Assembly (NCBI GenBank): GCA_023374025.1
Contig: SIJG01000093.1
Location: forward strand, 482,760 to 546,759
Reading direction: 5' to 3'
DNA length: 64,000 nt
DNA from: Heterodera schachtii
Lineage: Eukaryota; Nematoda; Chromadorea; Rhabditida; Heteroderidae
Shown here piece by piece: positions 30,971 to 46,367 of the stretch; the first letter of the stretch is position 1, and the number at the start of each line of letters is the position of its first letter. The position numbers and the translations under genes were made by a program. The notes below the pieces were generated by a model. The model had not been told where the DNA came from, searched no databases, and worked only from the letters and a program-made list of their open reading frames with translations.

Positions 30971-33900
30971 AGGAAAAAATTAAAAGGAGTCGAATTAATG
31001 GGTGAATTAATCTCCCCATGAATGTCATAAGGATAATTTTATTATCAGCCCAGACTTTTTTGTCGTCGTGAAAATATTGATTTTAATTCTATTAGAGGGC
31101 TCTTCCGAAAATGAGTATTTTTTCGTTGATATCGGAGGCAATCCATTTCAAATTGAAAATAATTTCAGAATTTGAAGAGAACAATTCTATTTAATTCCGT
31201 TCTTGAGGCAATTGTGTTGAGGAAAAAATTAAAAGGAGTCGAATTAATGGGTGAATTACTCTCCCCATGAATGTCATAAGGATAATTTTATTATCAGCCC
31301 AGACTTTTTTGTCGTCGTGAAAATATTGATTTTAATTCAATTAGAGGGCTCTTCCGAAAATGAGTATTTTTTCGTTGATATCGGAGGCAATCCATTTCAA
31401 ATTGAAAATAATTTCAGAATTTGAAGAGAACAATTCTATTTAATTCCGTTCTTGAGGCAATTGTGTTGAGGAAAAAATTAAAAGGAGTCGAATTAATGGG
31501 TGAATTAATCTCCCCATGAATGTCATAAGGATAATTTTATTATCAGCCCAGACTTTTTTGTCGTCGTGAAAATATTGATTTTAATTCAATTAGAGGGCTC
31601 TTCCGAAAATGACTATTTTTTCGTTGATATCGGAGGCAATCCATTTCAAATTGAAAATAATTTCAGAATTTGAAGAGAACAATTCTATTTAATTCCGTTC
31701 TTGAGGCAATTGTGTTGAGGAAAAAATTAAAAGGAGTCGAATTAATGGGTGAATTAATCTCCCCATGAATGTCATAAGGATAATTTTATTATCAGCCCAG
31801 ACTTTTTTGTCGTCGTGAAAATATTGATTTTAATTCAATTAGAGGGCTCTTCCGAAAATGAGTATTTTTCGTTGATATCGGAGGCAATCCATTTCAAATT
31901 GAAAATAATTTCAGAATTTGAAGAGAACAATTCTATTTAATTCCGTTCTTGAGGCAATTGTGTTGAGGAAAAAATTAAAAGGAGTCGAATTAATGGGTGA
32001 ATTAATCTCCCCATGAATGTCATAAGGATAATTTTATTATCAGCCCAGACTTTTTTGTCGTCGTGAAAATATTGATTTTAATTCAATTAGAGGGCTCTTC
32101 CGAAAATGAGTATTTTTTCGTTGATATCGGAGGCAATCCATTTCAAATTGAAAATAATTTCAGAATTTGAAGAGAACAATTCTATTTAATTCCGTTCTTG
32201 AGGCAATTGTGTTGAGGAAAAAATTAAAAGGAGTCGAATTAATGGGTGAATTAATCTCCCCATGAATGTCATAAGGATAATTTTATTATCAGCCCAGACT
32301 TTTTTGTCGTCGTGAAAATATTGATTTTAATTCAATTAGAGGGCTCTTCCGAAAATGAGTATTTTTTCGTTGATATCGGAGGCAATCCATTTCAAATTGA
32401 AAATAATTTCAGAATTTGAAGAGAACAATTCTATTTAATTCCGTTCTTGAGGCAATTGTGTTGAGGAAAAAATTAAAAGGAGTCGAATTAATGGGTGAAT
32501 TAATCTCCCCATGAATGTCATAAGGATAATTTTATTATCAGCCCAGACTTTTTTGTCGTCGTGAAAATATTGATTTTAATTCAATTAGAGGGCTCTTCCG
32601 AAAATGAGTATTTTTTCGTTGATATCGGAGGCAATCCATTTCAAATTGAAAATAATTTCAGAATTTGAAGAGAACAATTCTATTTAATTCCGTTCTTGAG
32701 GCAATTGTGTTGAGGAAAAAATTAAAAGGAGTCGAATTAATGGGTGAATTAATCTCCCCATGAATGTCATAAGGATAATTTTATTATCAGCCCAGACTTT
32801 TTTGTCGTCGTGAAAATATTGATTTTAATTCTATTAGAGGGCTCTTCCGAAAATGAGTATTTTTTCGTTGATATCGGAGGCAATCCATTTCAAATTGAAA
32901 ATAATTTCAGAATTTGAAGAGAACAATTCTATTTAATTCCGTTCTTGAGGCAATTGTGTTGAGGAAAAAATTAAAAGGAGTCGAATTAATGGGTGAATTA
33001 ATCTCCCCATGAATGTCATAAGGATAATTTTATTATCAGCCCAGACTTTTTTGTCGTCGTGAAAATATTGATTTTAATTCAGTTAGAGGGCTCTTCCGAA
33101 AATGAGTATTTTTTCGTTGATATCGGAGGCAATCCATTTCAAATTGAAAATAATTTCAGAATTTGAAGAGAACAATTCTATTTAATTCCGTTCTTGAGGC
33201 AATTGTGTTGAGGAAAAAATTAAAAGGAGTCGAATTAATGGGTGAATTAATCTCCCCATGAATGTCATAAGGATAATTTTATTATCAGCCCAGACTTTTT
33301 TGTCGTCGTGAAAATATTGATTTTAATTCAATTAGAGGGCTCTTCCGAAAATGACTATTTTTTCGTTGATATCGGAGGCAATCCATTTCAAATTGAAAAT
33401 AATTTCAGAATTTGAAGAGAACAATTCTATTTAATTCCGTTCTTGAGGCAATTGTGTTGAGGAAAAAATTAAAAGGAGTCGAATTAATGGGTGAATTAAT
33501 CTCCCCATGAATGTCATAAGGATAATTTTATTATCAGCCCAGACTTTTTTGTCGTCGTGAAAATATTGATTTTAATTCAATTAGAGGGCTCTTCCGAAAA
33601 TGAGTATTTTTTCGTTGATATCGGAGGCAATCCATTTCAAATTGAAAATAATTTCAGAATTTGAAGAGAACAATTCTATTTAATTCCGTTCTTGAGGCAA
33701 TTGTGTTGAGGAAAAAATTAAAAGGAGTCGAATTAATGGGTGAATTAATCTCCCCATGAATGTCATAAGGATAATTTTATTATCAGCCCAGACTTTTTTG
33801 TCGTCGTGAAAATATTGATTTTAATTCAATTAGAGGGCTCTTCCGAAAATGAGTATTTTTTCGTTGATATCGGAGGCAATCCATTTCAAATTGAAAATAA

Positions 33901-36900
33901 TTTCAGAATTTGAAGAGAACAATTCTATTTAATTCCGTTCTTGAGGCAATTGTGTTGAGGAAAAAATTAAAAGGAGTCGAATTAATGGGTGAATTAATCT
34001 CCCCATGAATGTCATAAGGATAATTTTATTATCAGCCCAGACTTTTTTGTCGTCGTGAAAATATTGATTTTAATTCTATTAGAGGGCTCTTCCGAAAATG
34101 AGTATTTTTTCGTTGATATCGGAGGCAATCCATTTCAAATTGAAAATAATTTCAGAATTTGAAGAGAACAATTCTATTTAATTCCGTTCTTGAGGCAATT
34201 GTGTTGAGGAAAAAATTAAAAGGAGTCGAATTAATGGGTGAATTAATCTCCCCATGAATGTCATAAGGATAATTTTATTATCAGCCCAGACTTTTTTGTC
34301 GTCGTGAAAATATTGATTTTAATTCAATTAGAGGGCTCTTCCGAAAATGAGTATTTTTTCGTTGATATCGGAGGCAATCCATTTCAAATTGAAAATAATT
34401 TCAGAATTTGAAGAGAACAATTCTATTTAATTCCGTTCTTGAGGCAATTGTGTTGAGGAAAAAATTAAAAGGAGTCGAATTAATGGGTGAATTAATCTCC
34501 CCATGAATGTCATAAGGATAATTTTATTATCAGCCCAGACTTTTTTGTCGTCGTGAAAATATTGATTTTAATTCTATTAGAGGGCTCTTCCGAAAATGAG
34601 TATTTTTTCGTTGATATCGGAGGCAATCCATTTCAAATTGAAAATAATTTCAGAATTTGAAGAGAACAATTCTATTTAATTCCGTTCTTGAGGCAATTGT
34701 GTTGAGGAAAAAATTAAAAGGAGTCGAATTAATGGGTGAATTAATCTCCCCATGAATGTCATAAGGATAATTTTATTATCAGCCCAGACTTTTTTGTCGT
34801 CGTGAAAATATTGATTTTAATTCAATTAGAGGGCTCTTCCGAAAATGAGTATTTTTTCGTTGATATCGGAGGCAATCCATTTCAAATTGAAAATAATTTC
34901 AGAATTTGAAGAGAACAATTCTATTTAATTCCGTTCTTGAGGCAATTGTGTTGAGGAAAAAATTAAAAGGAGTCGAATTAATGGGTGAATTAATCTCCCC
35001 ATGAATGTCATAAGGATAATTTTATTATCAGCCCAGACTTTTTTGTCGTCGTGAAAATATTGATTTTAATTCAATTAGAGGGCTCTTCCGAAAATGACTA
35101 TTTTTTCGTTGATATCGGAGGCAATCCATTTCAAATTGAAAATAATTTCAGAATTTGAAGAGAACAATTCTATTTAATTCCGTTCTTGAGGCAATTGTGT
35201 TGAGGAAAAAATTAAAAGGAGTCGAATTAATGGGTGAATTAATCTCCCCATGAATGTCATAAGGATAATTTTATTATCAGCCCAGACTTTTTTGTCGTCG
35301 TGAAAATATTGATTTTAATTCAATTAGAGGGCTCTTCCGAAAATGAGTATTTTTTCGTTGATATCGGAGGCAATCCATTTCAAATTGAAAATAATTTCAG
35401 AATTTGAAGAGAACAATTCTATTTAATTCCGTTCTTGAGGCAATTGTGTTGAGGAAAAAATTAAAAGGAGTCGAATTAATGGGTGAATTAATCTCCCCAT
35501 GAATGTCATAAGGATAATTTTATTATCAGCCCAGACTTTTTTGTCGTCGTGAAAATATTGATTTTAATTCAATTAGAGGGCTCTTCCGAAAATGAGTATT
35601 TTTTCGTTGATATCGGAGGCAATCCATTTCAAATTGAAAATAATTTCAGAATTTGAAGAGAACAATTCTATTTAATTCCGTTCTTGAGGCAATTGTGTTG
35701 AGGAAAAAATTAAAAGGAGTCGAATTAATGGGTGAATTAATCTCCCCATGAATGTCATAAGGATAATTTTATTATCAGCCCAGACTTTTTTGTCGTCGTG
35801 AAAATATTGATTTTAATTCAATTAGAGGGCTCTTCCGAAAATGAGTATTTTTTCGTTGATATCGGAGGCAATCCATTTCAAATTGAAAATAATTTCAGAA
35901 TTTGAAGAGAACAATTCTATTTAATTCCGTTCTTGAGGCAATTGTGTTGAGGAAAAAATTAAAAGGAGTCGAATTAATGGGTGAATTAATCTCCCCATGA
36001 ATGTCATAAGGATAATTTTATTATCAGCCCAGACTTTTTTGTCGTCGTGAAAATATTGATTTTAATTCAATTAGAGGGCTCTTCCGAAAATGAGTATTTT
36101 TTCGTTGATATCGGAGGCAATCCATTTCAAATTGAAAATAATTTCAGAATTTGAAGAGAACAATTCTATTTAATTCCGTTCTTGAGGCAATTGTGTTGAG
36201 GAAAAAATTAAAAGGAGTCGAATTAATGGGTGAATTAATCTCCCCATGAATGTCATAAGGATAATTTTATTATCAGCCCAGACTTTTTTGTCGTCGTGAA
36301 AATATTGATTTTAATTCTATTAGAGGGCTCTTCCGAAAATGAGTATTTTTTCGTTGATATCGGAGGCAATCCATTTCAAATTGAAAATAATTTCAGAATT
36401 TGAAGAGAACAATTCTATTTAATTCCGTTCTTGAGGCAATTGTGTTGAGGAAAAAATTAAAAGGAGTCGAATTAATGGGTGAATTAATCTCCCCATGAAT
36501 GTCATAAGGATAATTTTATTATCAGCCCAGACTTTTTTGTCGTCGTGAAAATATTGATTTTAATTCAATTAGAGGGCTCTTCCGAAAATGAGTATTTTTT
36601 CGTTGATATCGGAGGCAATCCATTTCAAATTGAAAATAATTTCAGAATTTGAAGAGAACAATTCTATTTAATTCCGTTCTTGAGGCAATTGTGTTGAGGA
36701 AAAAATTAAAAGGAGTCGAATTAATGGGTGAATTAATCTCCCCATGAATGTCATAAGGATAATTTTATTATCAGCCCAGACTTTTTTGTCGTCGTGAAAA
36801 TATTGATTTTAATTCTATTAGAGGGCTCTTCCGAAAATGAGTATTTTTTCGTTGATATCGGAGGCAATCCATTTCAAATTGAAAATAATTTCAGAATTTG

Positions 36901-39900
36901 AAGAGAACAATTCTATTTAATTCCGTTCTTGAGGCAATTGTGTTGAGGAAAAAATTAAAAGGAGTCGAATTAATGGGTGAATTAATCTCCCCATGAATGT
37001 CATAAGGATAATTTTATTATCAGCCCAGACTTTTTTGTCGTCGTGAAAATATTGATTTTAATTCAATTAGAGGGCTCTTCCGAAAATGACTATTTTTTCG
37101 TTGATATCGGAGGCAATCCATTTCAAATTGAAAATAATTTCAGAATTTGAAGAGAACAATTCTATTTAATTCCGTTCTTGAGGCAATTGTGTTGAGGAAA
37201 AAATTAAAAGGAGTCGAATTAATGGGTGAATTAATCTCCCCATGAATGTCATAAGGATAATTTTATTATCAGCCCAGACTTTTTTGTCGTCGTGAAAATA
37301 TTGATTTTAATTCAATTAGAGGGCTCTTCCGAAAATGACTATTTTTTCGTTGATATCGGAGGCAATCCATTTCAAATTGAAAATAATTTCAGAATTTGAA
37401 GAGAACAATTCTATTTAATTCCGTTCTTGAGGCAATTGTGTTGAGGAAAAAATTAAAAGGAGTCGAATTAATGGGTGAATTAATCTCCCCATGAATGTCA
37501 TAAGGATAATTTTATTATCAGCCCAGACTTTTTTGTCGTCGTGAAAATATTGATTTTAATTCAATTAGAGGGCTCTTCCGAAAATGACTATTTTTTCGTT
37601 GATATCGGAGGCAATCCATTTCAAATTGAAAATAATTTCAGAATTTGAAGAGAACAATTCTATTTAATTCCGTTCTTGAGGCAATTGTGTTGAGGAAAAA
37701 ATTAAAAGGAGTCGAATTAATGGGTGAATTAATCTCCCCATGAATGTCATAAGGATAATTTTATTATCAGCCCAGACTTTTTTGTCGTCGTGAAAATATT
37801 GATTTTAATTCAATTAGAGGGCTCTTCCGAAAATGAGTATTTTTTCGTTGATATCGGAGGCAATCCATTTCAAATTGAAAATAATTTCAGAATTTGAAGA
37901 GAACAATTCTATTTAATTCCGTTCTTGAGGCAATTGTGTTGAGGAAAAAATTAAAAGGAGTCGAATTAATGGGTGAATTACTCTCCCCATGAATGTCATA
38001 AGGATAATTTTATTATCAGCCCAGACTTTTTTGTCGTCGTGAAAATATTGATTTTAATTCAATTAGAGGGCTCTTCCGAAAATGACTATTTTTTCGTTGA
38101 TATCGGAGGCAATCCATTTCAAATTGAAAATAATTTCAGAATTTGAAGAGAACAATTCTATTTAATTCCGTTCTTGAGGCAATTGTGTTGAGGAAAAAAT
38201 TAAAAGGAGTCGAATTAATGGGTGAATTAATCTCCCCATGAATGTCATAAGGATAATTTTATTATCAGCCCAGACTTTTTTGTCGTCGTGAAAATATTGA
38301 TTTTAATTCAATTAGAGGGCTCTTCCGAAAATGAGTATTTTTTCGTTGATATCGGAGGCAATCCATTTCAAATTGAAAATAATTTCAGAATTTGAAGAGA
38401 ACAATTCTATTTAATTCCGTTCTTGAGGCAATTGTGTTGAGGAAAAAATTAAAAGGAGTCGAATTAATGGGTGAATTAATCTCCCCATGAATGTCATAAG
38501 GATAATTTTATTATCAGCCCAGACTTTTTTGTCGTCGTGAAAATATTGATTTTAATTCTATTAGAGGGCTCTTCCGAAAATGAGTATTTTTTCGTTGATA
38601 TCGGAGGCAATCCATTTCAAATTGAAAATAATTTCAGAATTTGAAGAGAACAATTCTATTTAATTCCGTTCTTGAGGCAATTGTGTTGAGGAAAAAATTA
38701 AAAGGAGTCGAATTAATGGGTGAATTAATCTCCCCATGAATGTCATAAGGATAATTTTATTATCAGCCCAGACTTTTTTGTCGTCGTGAAAATATTGATT
38801 TTAATTCAATTAGAGGGCTCTTCCGAAAATGAGTATTTTTTCGTTGATATCGGAGGCAATCCATTTCAAATTGAAAATAATTTCAGAATTTGAAGAGAAC
38901 AATTCTATTTAATTCCGTTCTTGAGGCAATTGTGTTGAGGAAAAAATTAAAAGGAGTCGAATTAATGGGTGAATTAATCTCCCCATGAATGTCATAAGGA
39001 TAATTTTATTATCAGCCCAGACTTTTTTGTCGTCGTGAAAATATTGATTTTAATTCTATTAGAGGGCTCTTCCGAAAATGAGTATTTTTTCGTTGATATC
39101 GGAGGCAATCCATTTCAAATTGAAAATAATTTCAGAATTTGAAGAGAACAATTCTATTTAATTCCGTTCTTGAGGCAATTGTGTTGAGGAAAAAATTAAA
39201 AGGAGTCGAATTAATGGGTGAATTAATCTCCCCATGAATGTCATAAGGATAATTTTATTATCAGCCCAGACTTTTTTGTCGTCGTGAAAATATTGATTTT
39301 AATTCAATTAGAGGGCTCTTCCGAAAATGAGTATTTTTTCGTTGATATCGGAGGCAATCCATTTCAAATTGAAAATAATTTCAGAATTTGAAGAGAACAA
39401 TTCTATTTAATTCCGTTCTTGAGGCAATTGTGTTGAGGAAAAAATTAAAAGGAGTCGAATTAATGGGTGAATTAATCTCCCCATGAATGTCATAAGGATA
39501 ATTTTATTATCAGCCCAGACTTTTTTGTCGTCGTGAAAATATTGATTTTAATTCTATTAGAGGGCTCTTCCGAAAATGAGTATTTTTTCGTTGATATCGG
39601 AGGCAATCCATTTCAAATTGAAAATAATTTCAGAATTTGAAGAGAACAATTCTATTTAATTCCGTTCTTGAGGCAATTGTGTTGAGGAAAAAATTAAAAG
39701 GAGTCGAATTAATGGGTGAATTAATCTCCCCATGAATGTCATAAGGATAATTTTATTATCAGCCCAGACTTTTTTGTCGTCGTGAAAATATTGATTTTAA
39801 TTCTATTAGAGGGCTCTTCCGAAAATGAGTATTTTTTCGTTGATATCGGAGGCAATCCATTTCAAATTGAAAATAATTTCAGAATTTGAAGAGAACAATT

Positions 39901-42900
39901 CTATTTAATTCCGTTCTTGAGGCAATTGTGTTGAGGAAAAAATTAAAAGGAGTCGAATTAATGGGTGAATTAATCTCCCCATGAATGTCATAAGGATAAT
40001 TTTATTATCAGCCCAGACTTTTTTGTCGTCGTGAAAATATTGATTTTAATTCAATTAGAGGGCTCTTCCGAAAATGAGTATTTTTTCGTTGATATCGGAG
40101 GCAATCCATTTCAAATTGAAAATAATTTCAGAATTTGAAGAGAACAATTCTATTTAATTCCGTTCTTGAGGCAATTGTGTTGAGGAAAAAATTAAAAGGA
40201 GTCGAATTAATGGGTGAATTACTCTCCCCATGAATGTCATAAGGATAATTTTATTATCAGCCCAGACTTTTTTGTCGTCGTGAAAATATTGATTTTAATT
40301 CAATTAGAGGGCTCTTCCGAAAATGAGTATTTTTTCGTTGATATCGGAGGCAATCCATTTCAAATTGAAAATAATTTCAGAATTTGAAGAGAACAATTCT
40401 ATTTAATTCCGTTCTTGAGGCAATTGTGTTGAGGAAAAAATTAAAAGGAGTCGAATTAATGGGTGAATTACTCTCCCCATGAATGTCATAAGGATAATTT
40501 TATTATCAGCCCAGACTTTTTTGTCGTCGTGAAAATATTGATTTTAATTCAATTAGAGGGCTCTTCCGAAAATGAGTATTTTTTCGTTGATATCGGAGGC
40601 AATCCATTTCAAATTGAAAATAATTTCAGAATTTGAAGAGAACAATTCTATTTAATTCCGTTCTTGAGGCAATTGTGTTGAGGAAAAAATTAAAAGGAGT
40701 CGAATTAATGGGTGAATTACTCTCCCCATGAATGTCATAAGGATAATTTTATTATCAGCCCAGACTTTTTTGTCGTCGTGAAAATATTGATTTTAATTCA
40801 ATTAGAGGGCTCTTCCGAAAATGAGTATTTTTTCGTTGATATCGGAGGCAATCCATTTCAAATTGAAAATAATTTCAGAATTTGAAGAGAACAATTCTAT
40901 TTAATTCCGTTCTTGAGGCAATTGTGTTGAGGAAAAAATTAAAAGGAGTCGAATTAATGGGTGAATTACTCTCCCCATGAATGTCATAAGGATAATTTTA
41001 TTATCAGCCCAGACTTTTTTGTCGTCGTGAAAATATTGATTTTAATTCAATTAGAGGGCTCTTCCGAAAATGAGTATTTTTTCGTTGATATCGGAGGCAA
41101 TCCATTTCAAATTGAAAATAATTTCAGAATTTGAAGAGAACAATTCTATTTAATTCCGTTCTTGAGGCAATTGTGTTGAGGAAAAAATTAAAAGGAGTCG
41201 AATTAATGGGTGAATTACTCTCCCCATGAATGTCATAAGGATAATTTTATTATCAGCCCAGACTTTTTTGTCGTCGTGAAAATATTGATTTTAATTCAAT
41301 TAGAGGGCTCTTCCGAAAATGAGTATTTTTTCGTTGATATCGGAGGCAATCCATTTCAAATTGAAAATAATTTCAGAATTTGAAGAGAACAATTCTATTT
41401 AATTCCGTTCTTGAGGCAATTGTGTTGAGGAAAAAATTAAAAGGAGTCGAATTAATGGGTGAATTACTCTCCCCATGAATGTCATAAGGATAATTTTATT
41501 ATCAGCCCAGACTTTTTTGTCGTCGTGAAAATATTGATTTTAATTCAATTAGAGGGCTCTTCCGAAAATGAGTATTTTTTCGTTGATATCGGAGGCAATC
41601 CATTTCAAATTGAAAATAATTTCAGAATTTGAAGAGAACAATTCTATTTAATTCCGTTCTTGAGGCAATTGTGTTGAGGAAAAAATTAAAAGGAGTCGAA
41701 TTAATGGGTGAATTAATCTCCCCATGAATGTCATAAGGATAATTTTATTATCAGCCCAGACTTTTTTGTCGTCGTGAAAATATTGATTTTAATTCTATTA
41801 GAGGGCTCTTCCGAAAATGAGTATTTTTTCGTTGATATCGGAGGCAATCCATTTCAAATTGAAAATAATTTCAGAATTTGAAGAGAACAATTCTATTTAA
41901 TTCCGTTCTTGAGGCAATTGTGTTGAGGAAAAAATTAAAAGGAGTCGAATTAATGGGTGAATTACTCTCCCCATGAATGTCATAAGGATAATTTTATTAT
42001 CAGCCCAGACTTTTTTGTCGTCGTGAAAATATTGATTTTAATTCAATTAGAGGGCTCTTCCGAAAATGAGTATTTTTTCGTTGATATCGGAGGCAATCCA
42101 TTTCAAATTGAAAATAATTTCAGAATTTGAAGAGAACAATTCTATTTAATTCCGTTCTTGAGGCAATTGTGTTGAGGAAAAAATTAAAAGGAGTCGAATT
42201 AATGGGTGAATTACTCTCCCCATGAATGTCATAAGGATATTTTTATTATCAGCCCAGACTTTTTTGTCGTCGTGAAAATATTGATTTTAATTCTATTAGA
42301 GGGCTCTTCCGAAAATGAGTATTTTTTCGTTGATATCGGAGGCAATCCATTTCAAATTGAAAATAATTTCAGAATTTGAAGAGAACAATTCTATTTAATT
42401 CCGTTCTTGAGGCAATTGTGTTGAGGAAAAAATTAAAAGGAGTCGAATTAATGGGTGAATTACTCTCCCCATGAATGTCATAAGGATAATTTTATTATCA
42501 GCCCAGACTTTTTTGTCGTCGTGAAAATATTGATTTTAATTCAATTAGAGGGCTCTTCCGAAAATGAGTATTTTTTCGTTGATATCGGAGGCAATCCATT
42601 TCAAATTGAAAATAATTTCAGAATTTGAAGAGAACAATTCTATTTAATTCCGTTCTTGAGGCAATTGTGTTGAGGAAAAAATTAAAAGGAGTCGAATTAA
42701 TGGGTGAATTACTCTCCCCATGAATGTCATAAGGATATTTTTATTATCAGCCCAGACTTTTTTGTCGTCGTGAAAATATTGATTTTAATTCAATTAGAGG
42801 GCTCTTCCGAAAATGAGTATTTTTTCGTTGATATCGGAGGCAATCCATTTCAAATTGAAAATAATTTCAGAATTTGAAGAGAACAATTCTATTTAATTCC

Positions 42901-45530
42901 GTTCTTGAGGCAATTGTGTTGAGGAAAAAATTAAAAGGAGTCGAATTAATGGGTGAATTACTCTCCCCATGAATGTCATAAGGATATTTTTATTATCAGC
43001 CCAGACTTTTTTGTCGTCGTGAAAATATTGATTTTAATTCAATTAGAGGGCTCTTCCGAAAATGAGTATTTTTTCGTTGATATCGGAGGCAATCCATTTC
43101 AAATTGAAAATAATTTCAGAATTTGAAGAGAACAATTCTATTTAATTCCGTTCTTGAGGCAATTGTGTTGAGGAAAAAATTAAAAGGAGTCGAATTAATG
43201 GGTGAATTAATCTCCCCATGAATGTCATAAGGATAATTTTATTATCAGCCCAGACTTTTTTGTCGTCGTGAAAATATTGATTTTAATTCTATTAGAGGGC
43301 TCTTCCGAAAATGAGTATTTTTTCGTTGATATCGGAGGCAATCCATTTCAAATTGAAAATAATTTCAGAATTTGAAGAGAACAATTCTATTTAATTCCGT
43401 TCTTGAGGCAATTGTGTTGAGGAAAAAATTAAAAGGAGTCGAATTAATGGGTGAATTACTCTCCCCATGAATGTCATAAGGATATTTTTATTATCAGCCC
43501 AGACTTTTTTGTCGTCGTGAAAATATTGATTTTAATTCAATTAGAGGGCTCTTCCGAAAATGACTATTTTTTCGTTGATATCGGAGGCAATCCATTTCAA
43601 ATTGAAAATAATTTCAGAATTTGAAGAGAACAATTCTATTTAATTCCGTTCTTGAGGCAATTGTGTTGAGGAAAAAATTAAAAGGAGTCGAATTAATGGG
43701 TGAATTACTCTCCCCATGAATGTCATAAGGATAATTTTATTATCAGCCCAGACTTTTTTGTCGTCGTGAAAATATTGATTTTAATTCTATTAGAGGGCTC
43801 TTCCGAAAATGACTATTTTTTCGTTGATATCGGAGGCAATCCATTTCAAATTGAAAATAATTTCAGAATTTGAAGAGAACAATTCTATTTAATTCCGTTC
43901 TTGAGGCAATTGTGTTGAGGAAAAAATTAAAAGGAGTCGAATTAATGGGTGAATTAATCTCCCCATGAATGTCATAAGGATAATTTTATTATCAGCCCAG
44001 ACTTTTTTGTCGTCGTGAAAATATTGATTTTAATTCTATTAGAGGGCTCTTCCGAAAATGACTATTTTTTCGTTGATATCGGAGGCAATCCATTTCAAAT
44101 TGAAAATAATTTCAGAATTTGAAGAGAACAATTCTATTTAATTCCGTTCTTGAGGTAATTGTGTTGAGGAAAAAATTAAAAGGAGTCGAGTTAATGGGTG
44201 AATTACTCTCCCCATGAATGTCATAAGGATAATTTTATTATCAGCCCAGACTTTTTTGTCGTCGTGAAAATATTGATTTTAATTCAATTAGAGGGCTCTT
44301 CCGAAAATGAGTATTTTTTCGTTGATATCGGAGGCCATCCATTTCAAATTGAAAATAATTTCAGAATTTGAAGAGAACAATTCTATTTAATTCCGTTCTT
44401 GAGGCAATTGTGTTGAGGAAAAAATTAAAAGGAGTCGAATTAATGGGTGAATTAATCTCCCCATGAATGTCATAAGGATAATTTTATTATCAGCCCAGAC
44501 TTTTTTGTCGTCGTGAAAATATTGATTTTAATTCTATTAGAGGGCTCTTCCGAAAATGAGTATTTTTTCGTTGATATCGGAGGCCATCCATTTCAAATTG
44601 AAAATAATTTCAGAATTTGAAGAGAACAATTCTATTTAATTCCGTTCTTGAGGCAATTGTGTTGAGGAAAAAATTAAAAGGAGTCGAATTAATGGGTGAA
44701 TTAATCTCCCCATGAATGTCATAAGGATAATTTTATTATCAGCCCAGACTTTTTTGTCGTCGTGAAAATATTGATTTTAATTCTATTAGAGGGCTCTTCC
44801 GAAAATGAGTATTTTTTCGTTGATATCGGAGGCAATCCATTTCAAATTGAAAATAATTTCAGAATTTGAAGAGAACAATTCTATTTAATTCCGTTCTTGA
44901 GGCAATTGTGTTGAGGAAAAAATTAAAAGGAGTCGAATTAATGGGTGAATTAATCTCCCCATGAATGTCATAAGGATAATTTTATTATCAGCCCAGACTT
45001 TTTTGTCGTCGTGAAAATATTGATTTTAATTCTATTAGAGGGCTCTTCCGAAAATGAGTATTTTTTCGTTGATATCGGAGGCCATCCATTTCAAATTGAA
45101 AATAATTTCAGAATTTGAAGAGAACAATTCTATTTAATTCCGTTCTTGAGGCAATTGTGTTGAGGAAAAAATTAAAAGGAGTCGAATTAATGGGTGAATT
45201 AATCTCCCCATGAATGTCATAAGGATAATTTTATTATCAGCCCAGACTTTTTTGTCGTCGTGAAAATATTGATTTTAATTCTATTAGAGGGCTCTTCCGA
45301 AAATGAGTATTTTTTCGTTGATATCGGAGGCAATCCATTTCAAATTGAAAATAATTTCAGAATTTGAAGAGAACAATTCTATTTAATTCCGTTCTTGAGG
45401 CAATTGTATTGAGGAAAAAATTAAAAGGAGTAGAATTAATGGGTGATTAATCTCCCCATGAATGTCATAAGGATAATTTTATTATAGCACAGACTTTTTT
45501 GTCGTCGTGAAAATATTGATTTTAATTCAA
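30971..45530. repeat. Satellite array 2, 249-bp unit, about 58 copies
   Basis: A head-to-tail array of a 249-bp unit starting aggaaaaaattaaaaggagtc, unrelated to the 127-bp unit over its length. Copies differ at a few diagnostic sites (ttaatctcc/ttactctcc, ttcaattag/ttctattag, gagtattt/gactattt, ggataatttt/ggatattttt, ggcaatcc/ggccatcc), and the variants come in neighbouring blocks. The last unit near 45410-45530 is diverged and truncated. Possibly heterochromatin or centromere-related; the sequence alone does not show this. Confidence 0.98.
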
Positions 45531-46367
45531 TCTATGTCCAAAATCGGGTTTAAATTTACATTTTTTCAATCCCAGATGTAAGCCGCAAAAAGAGACAACG
45601 GGTCGACGAAAGCCTCTCTTAATCAAATGGAGAAAAGTGAGAATGATTAGCAAATTAATCTTTCAAACAACCAAAGTATTAACCCTAATAAACGAAAAAA
45701 TAAGTGTTCTTAAATTATGCTTTTTAAGACTCTAAGATTGAAAAGTAAGTTTTAACCCGATTTTAGACCTAGGCGAAAATTTCCATGTAATTTTATGTGT
45801 ACTTGGATTTCACACATTTTCCGTTATGCAATTGGCACATCTGTACTTGGACAGTGACTTGGTATGACCAGAGCCCTGTTTTATACAAATATCCTGCAAA
45901 TTTGCCAATTATTTCTAAAAATTTCCGTGAAAATTTCAAAAAATCGAATGAAATAATCAAAAATGGTGCGCATATATAAAGTGTGGTCATTATGCCTAAT
46001 TAATTCTCTGTTCATTTGTGATGTCCTTTCTTTTCGAAGAATTCAATGCGTGGCTGTTCGTGCAGTTTCAAATCGCCTTCGATCTTAAATTATTTTCAGT
46101 TTTTTTTTTTGAAAATTTCAAATATTTCATTCACCCGAATGTATTGAATTGCCCACATGGGTATTGTTTCAATGCCGAACATAAATTTGCCGAAGCCCTC
46201 CAAATGGAACATGGGCCGTTTTCGCATTGTGATTTTCAGATGGAAATTTTGTCCTTCGGTCAGCGCCGATTTCAAATGATGCTCTTCGACTTCTTCATTC
46301 TTTAAAAATTTGTTAATTGACTAATTTGTAAGGTTTAAATTAATTGTCCTTCAAATGGTGCTATGAC

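Noticed and set aside
30663..31028. A 121-codon minus-strand open frame
   Set aside because: It lies across the satellite junction and is built from repeat units; nothing suggests selection for coding.
24706..45530. CRISPR-like regular repeats
   Set aside because: The units are contiguous, with no unique spacers, and the genome is eukaryotic; this is satellite DNA.
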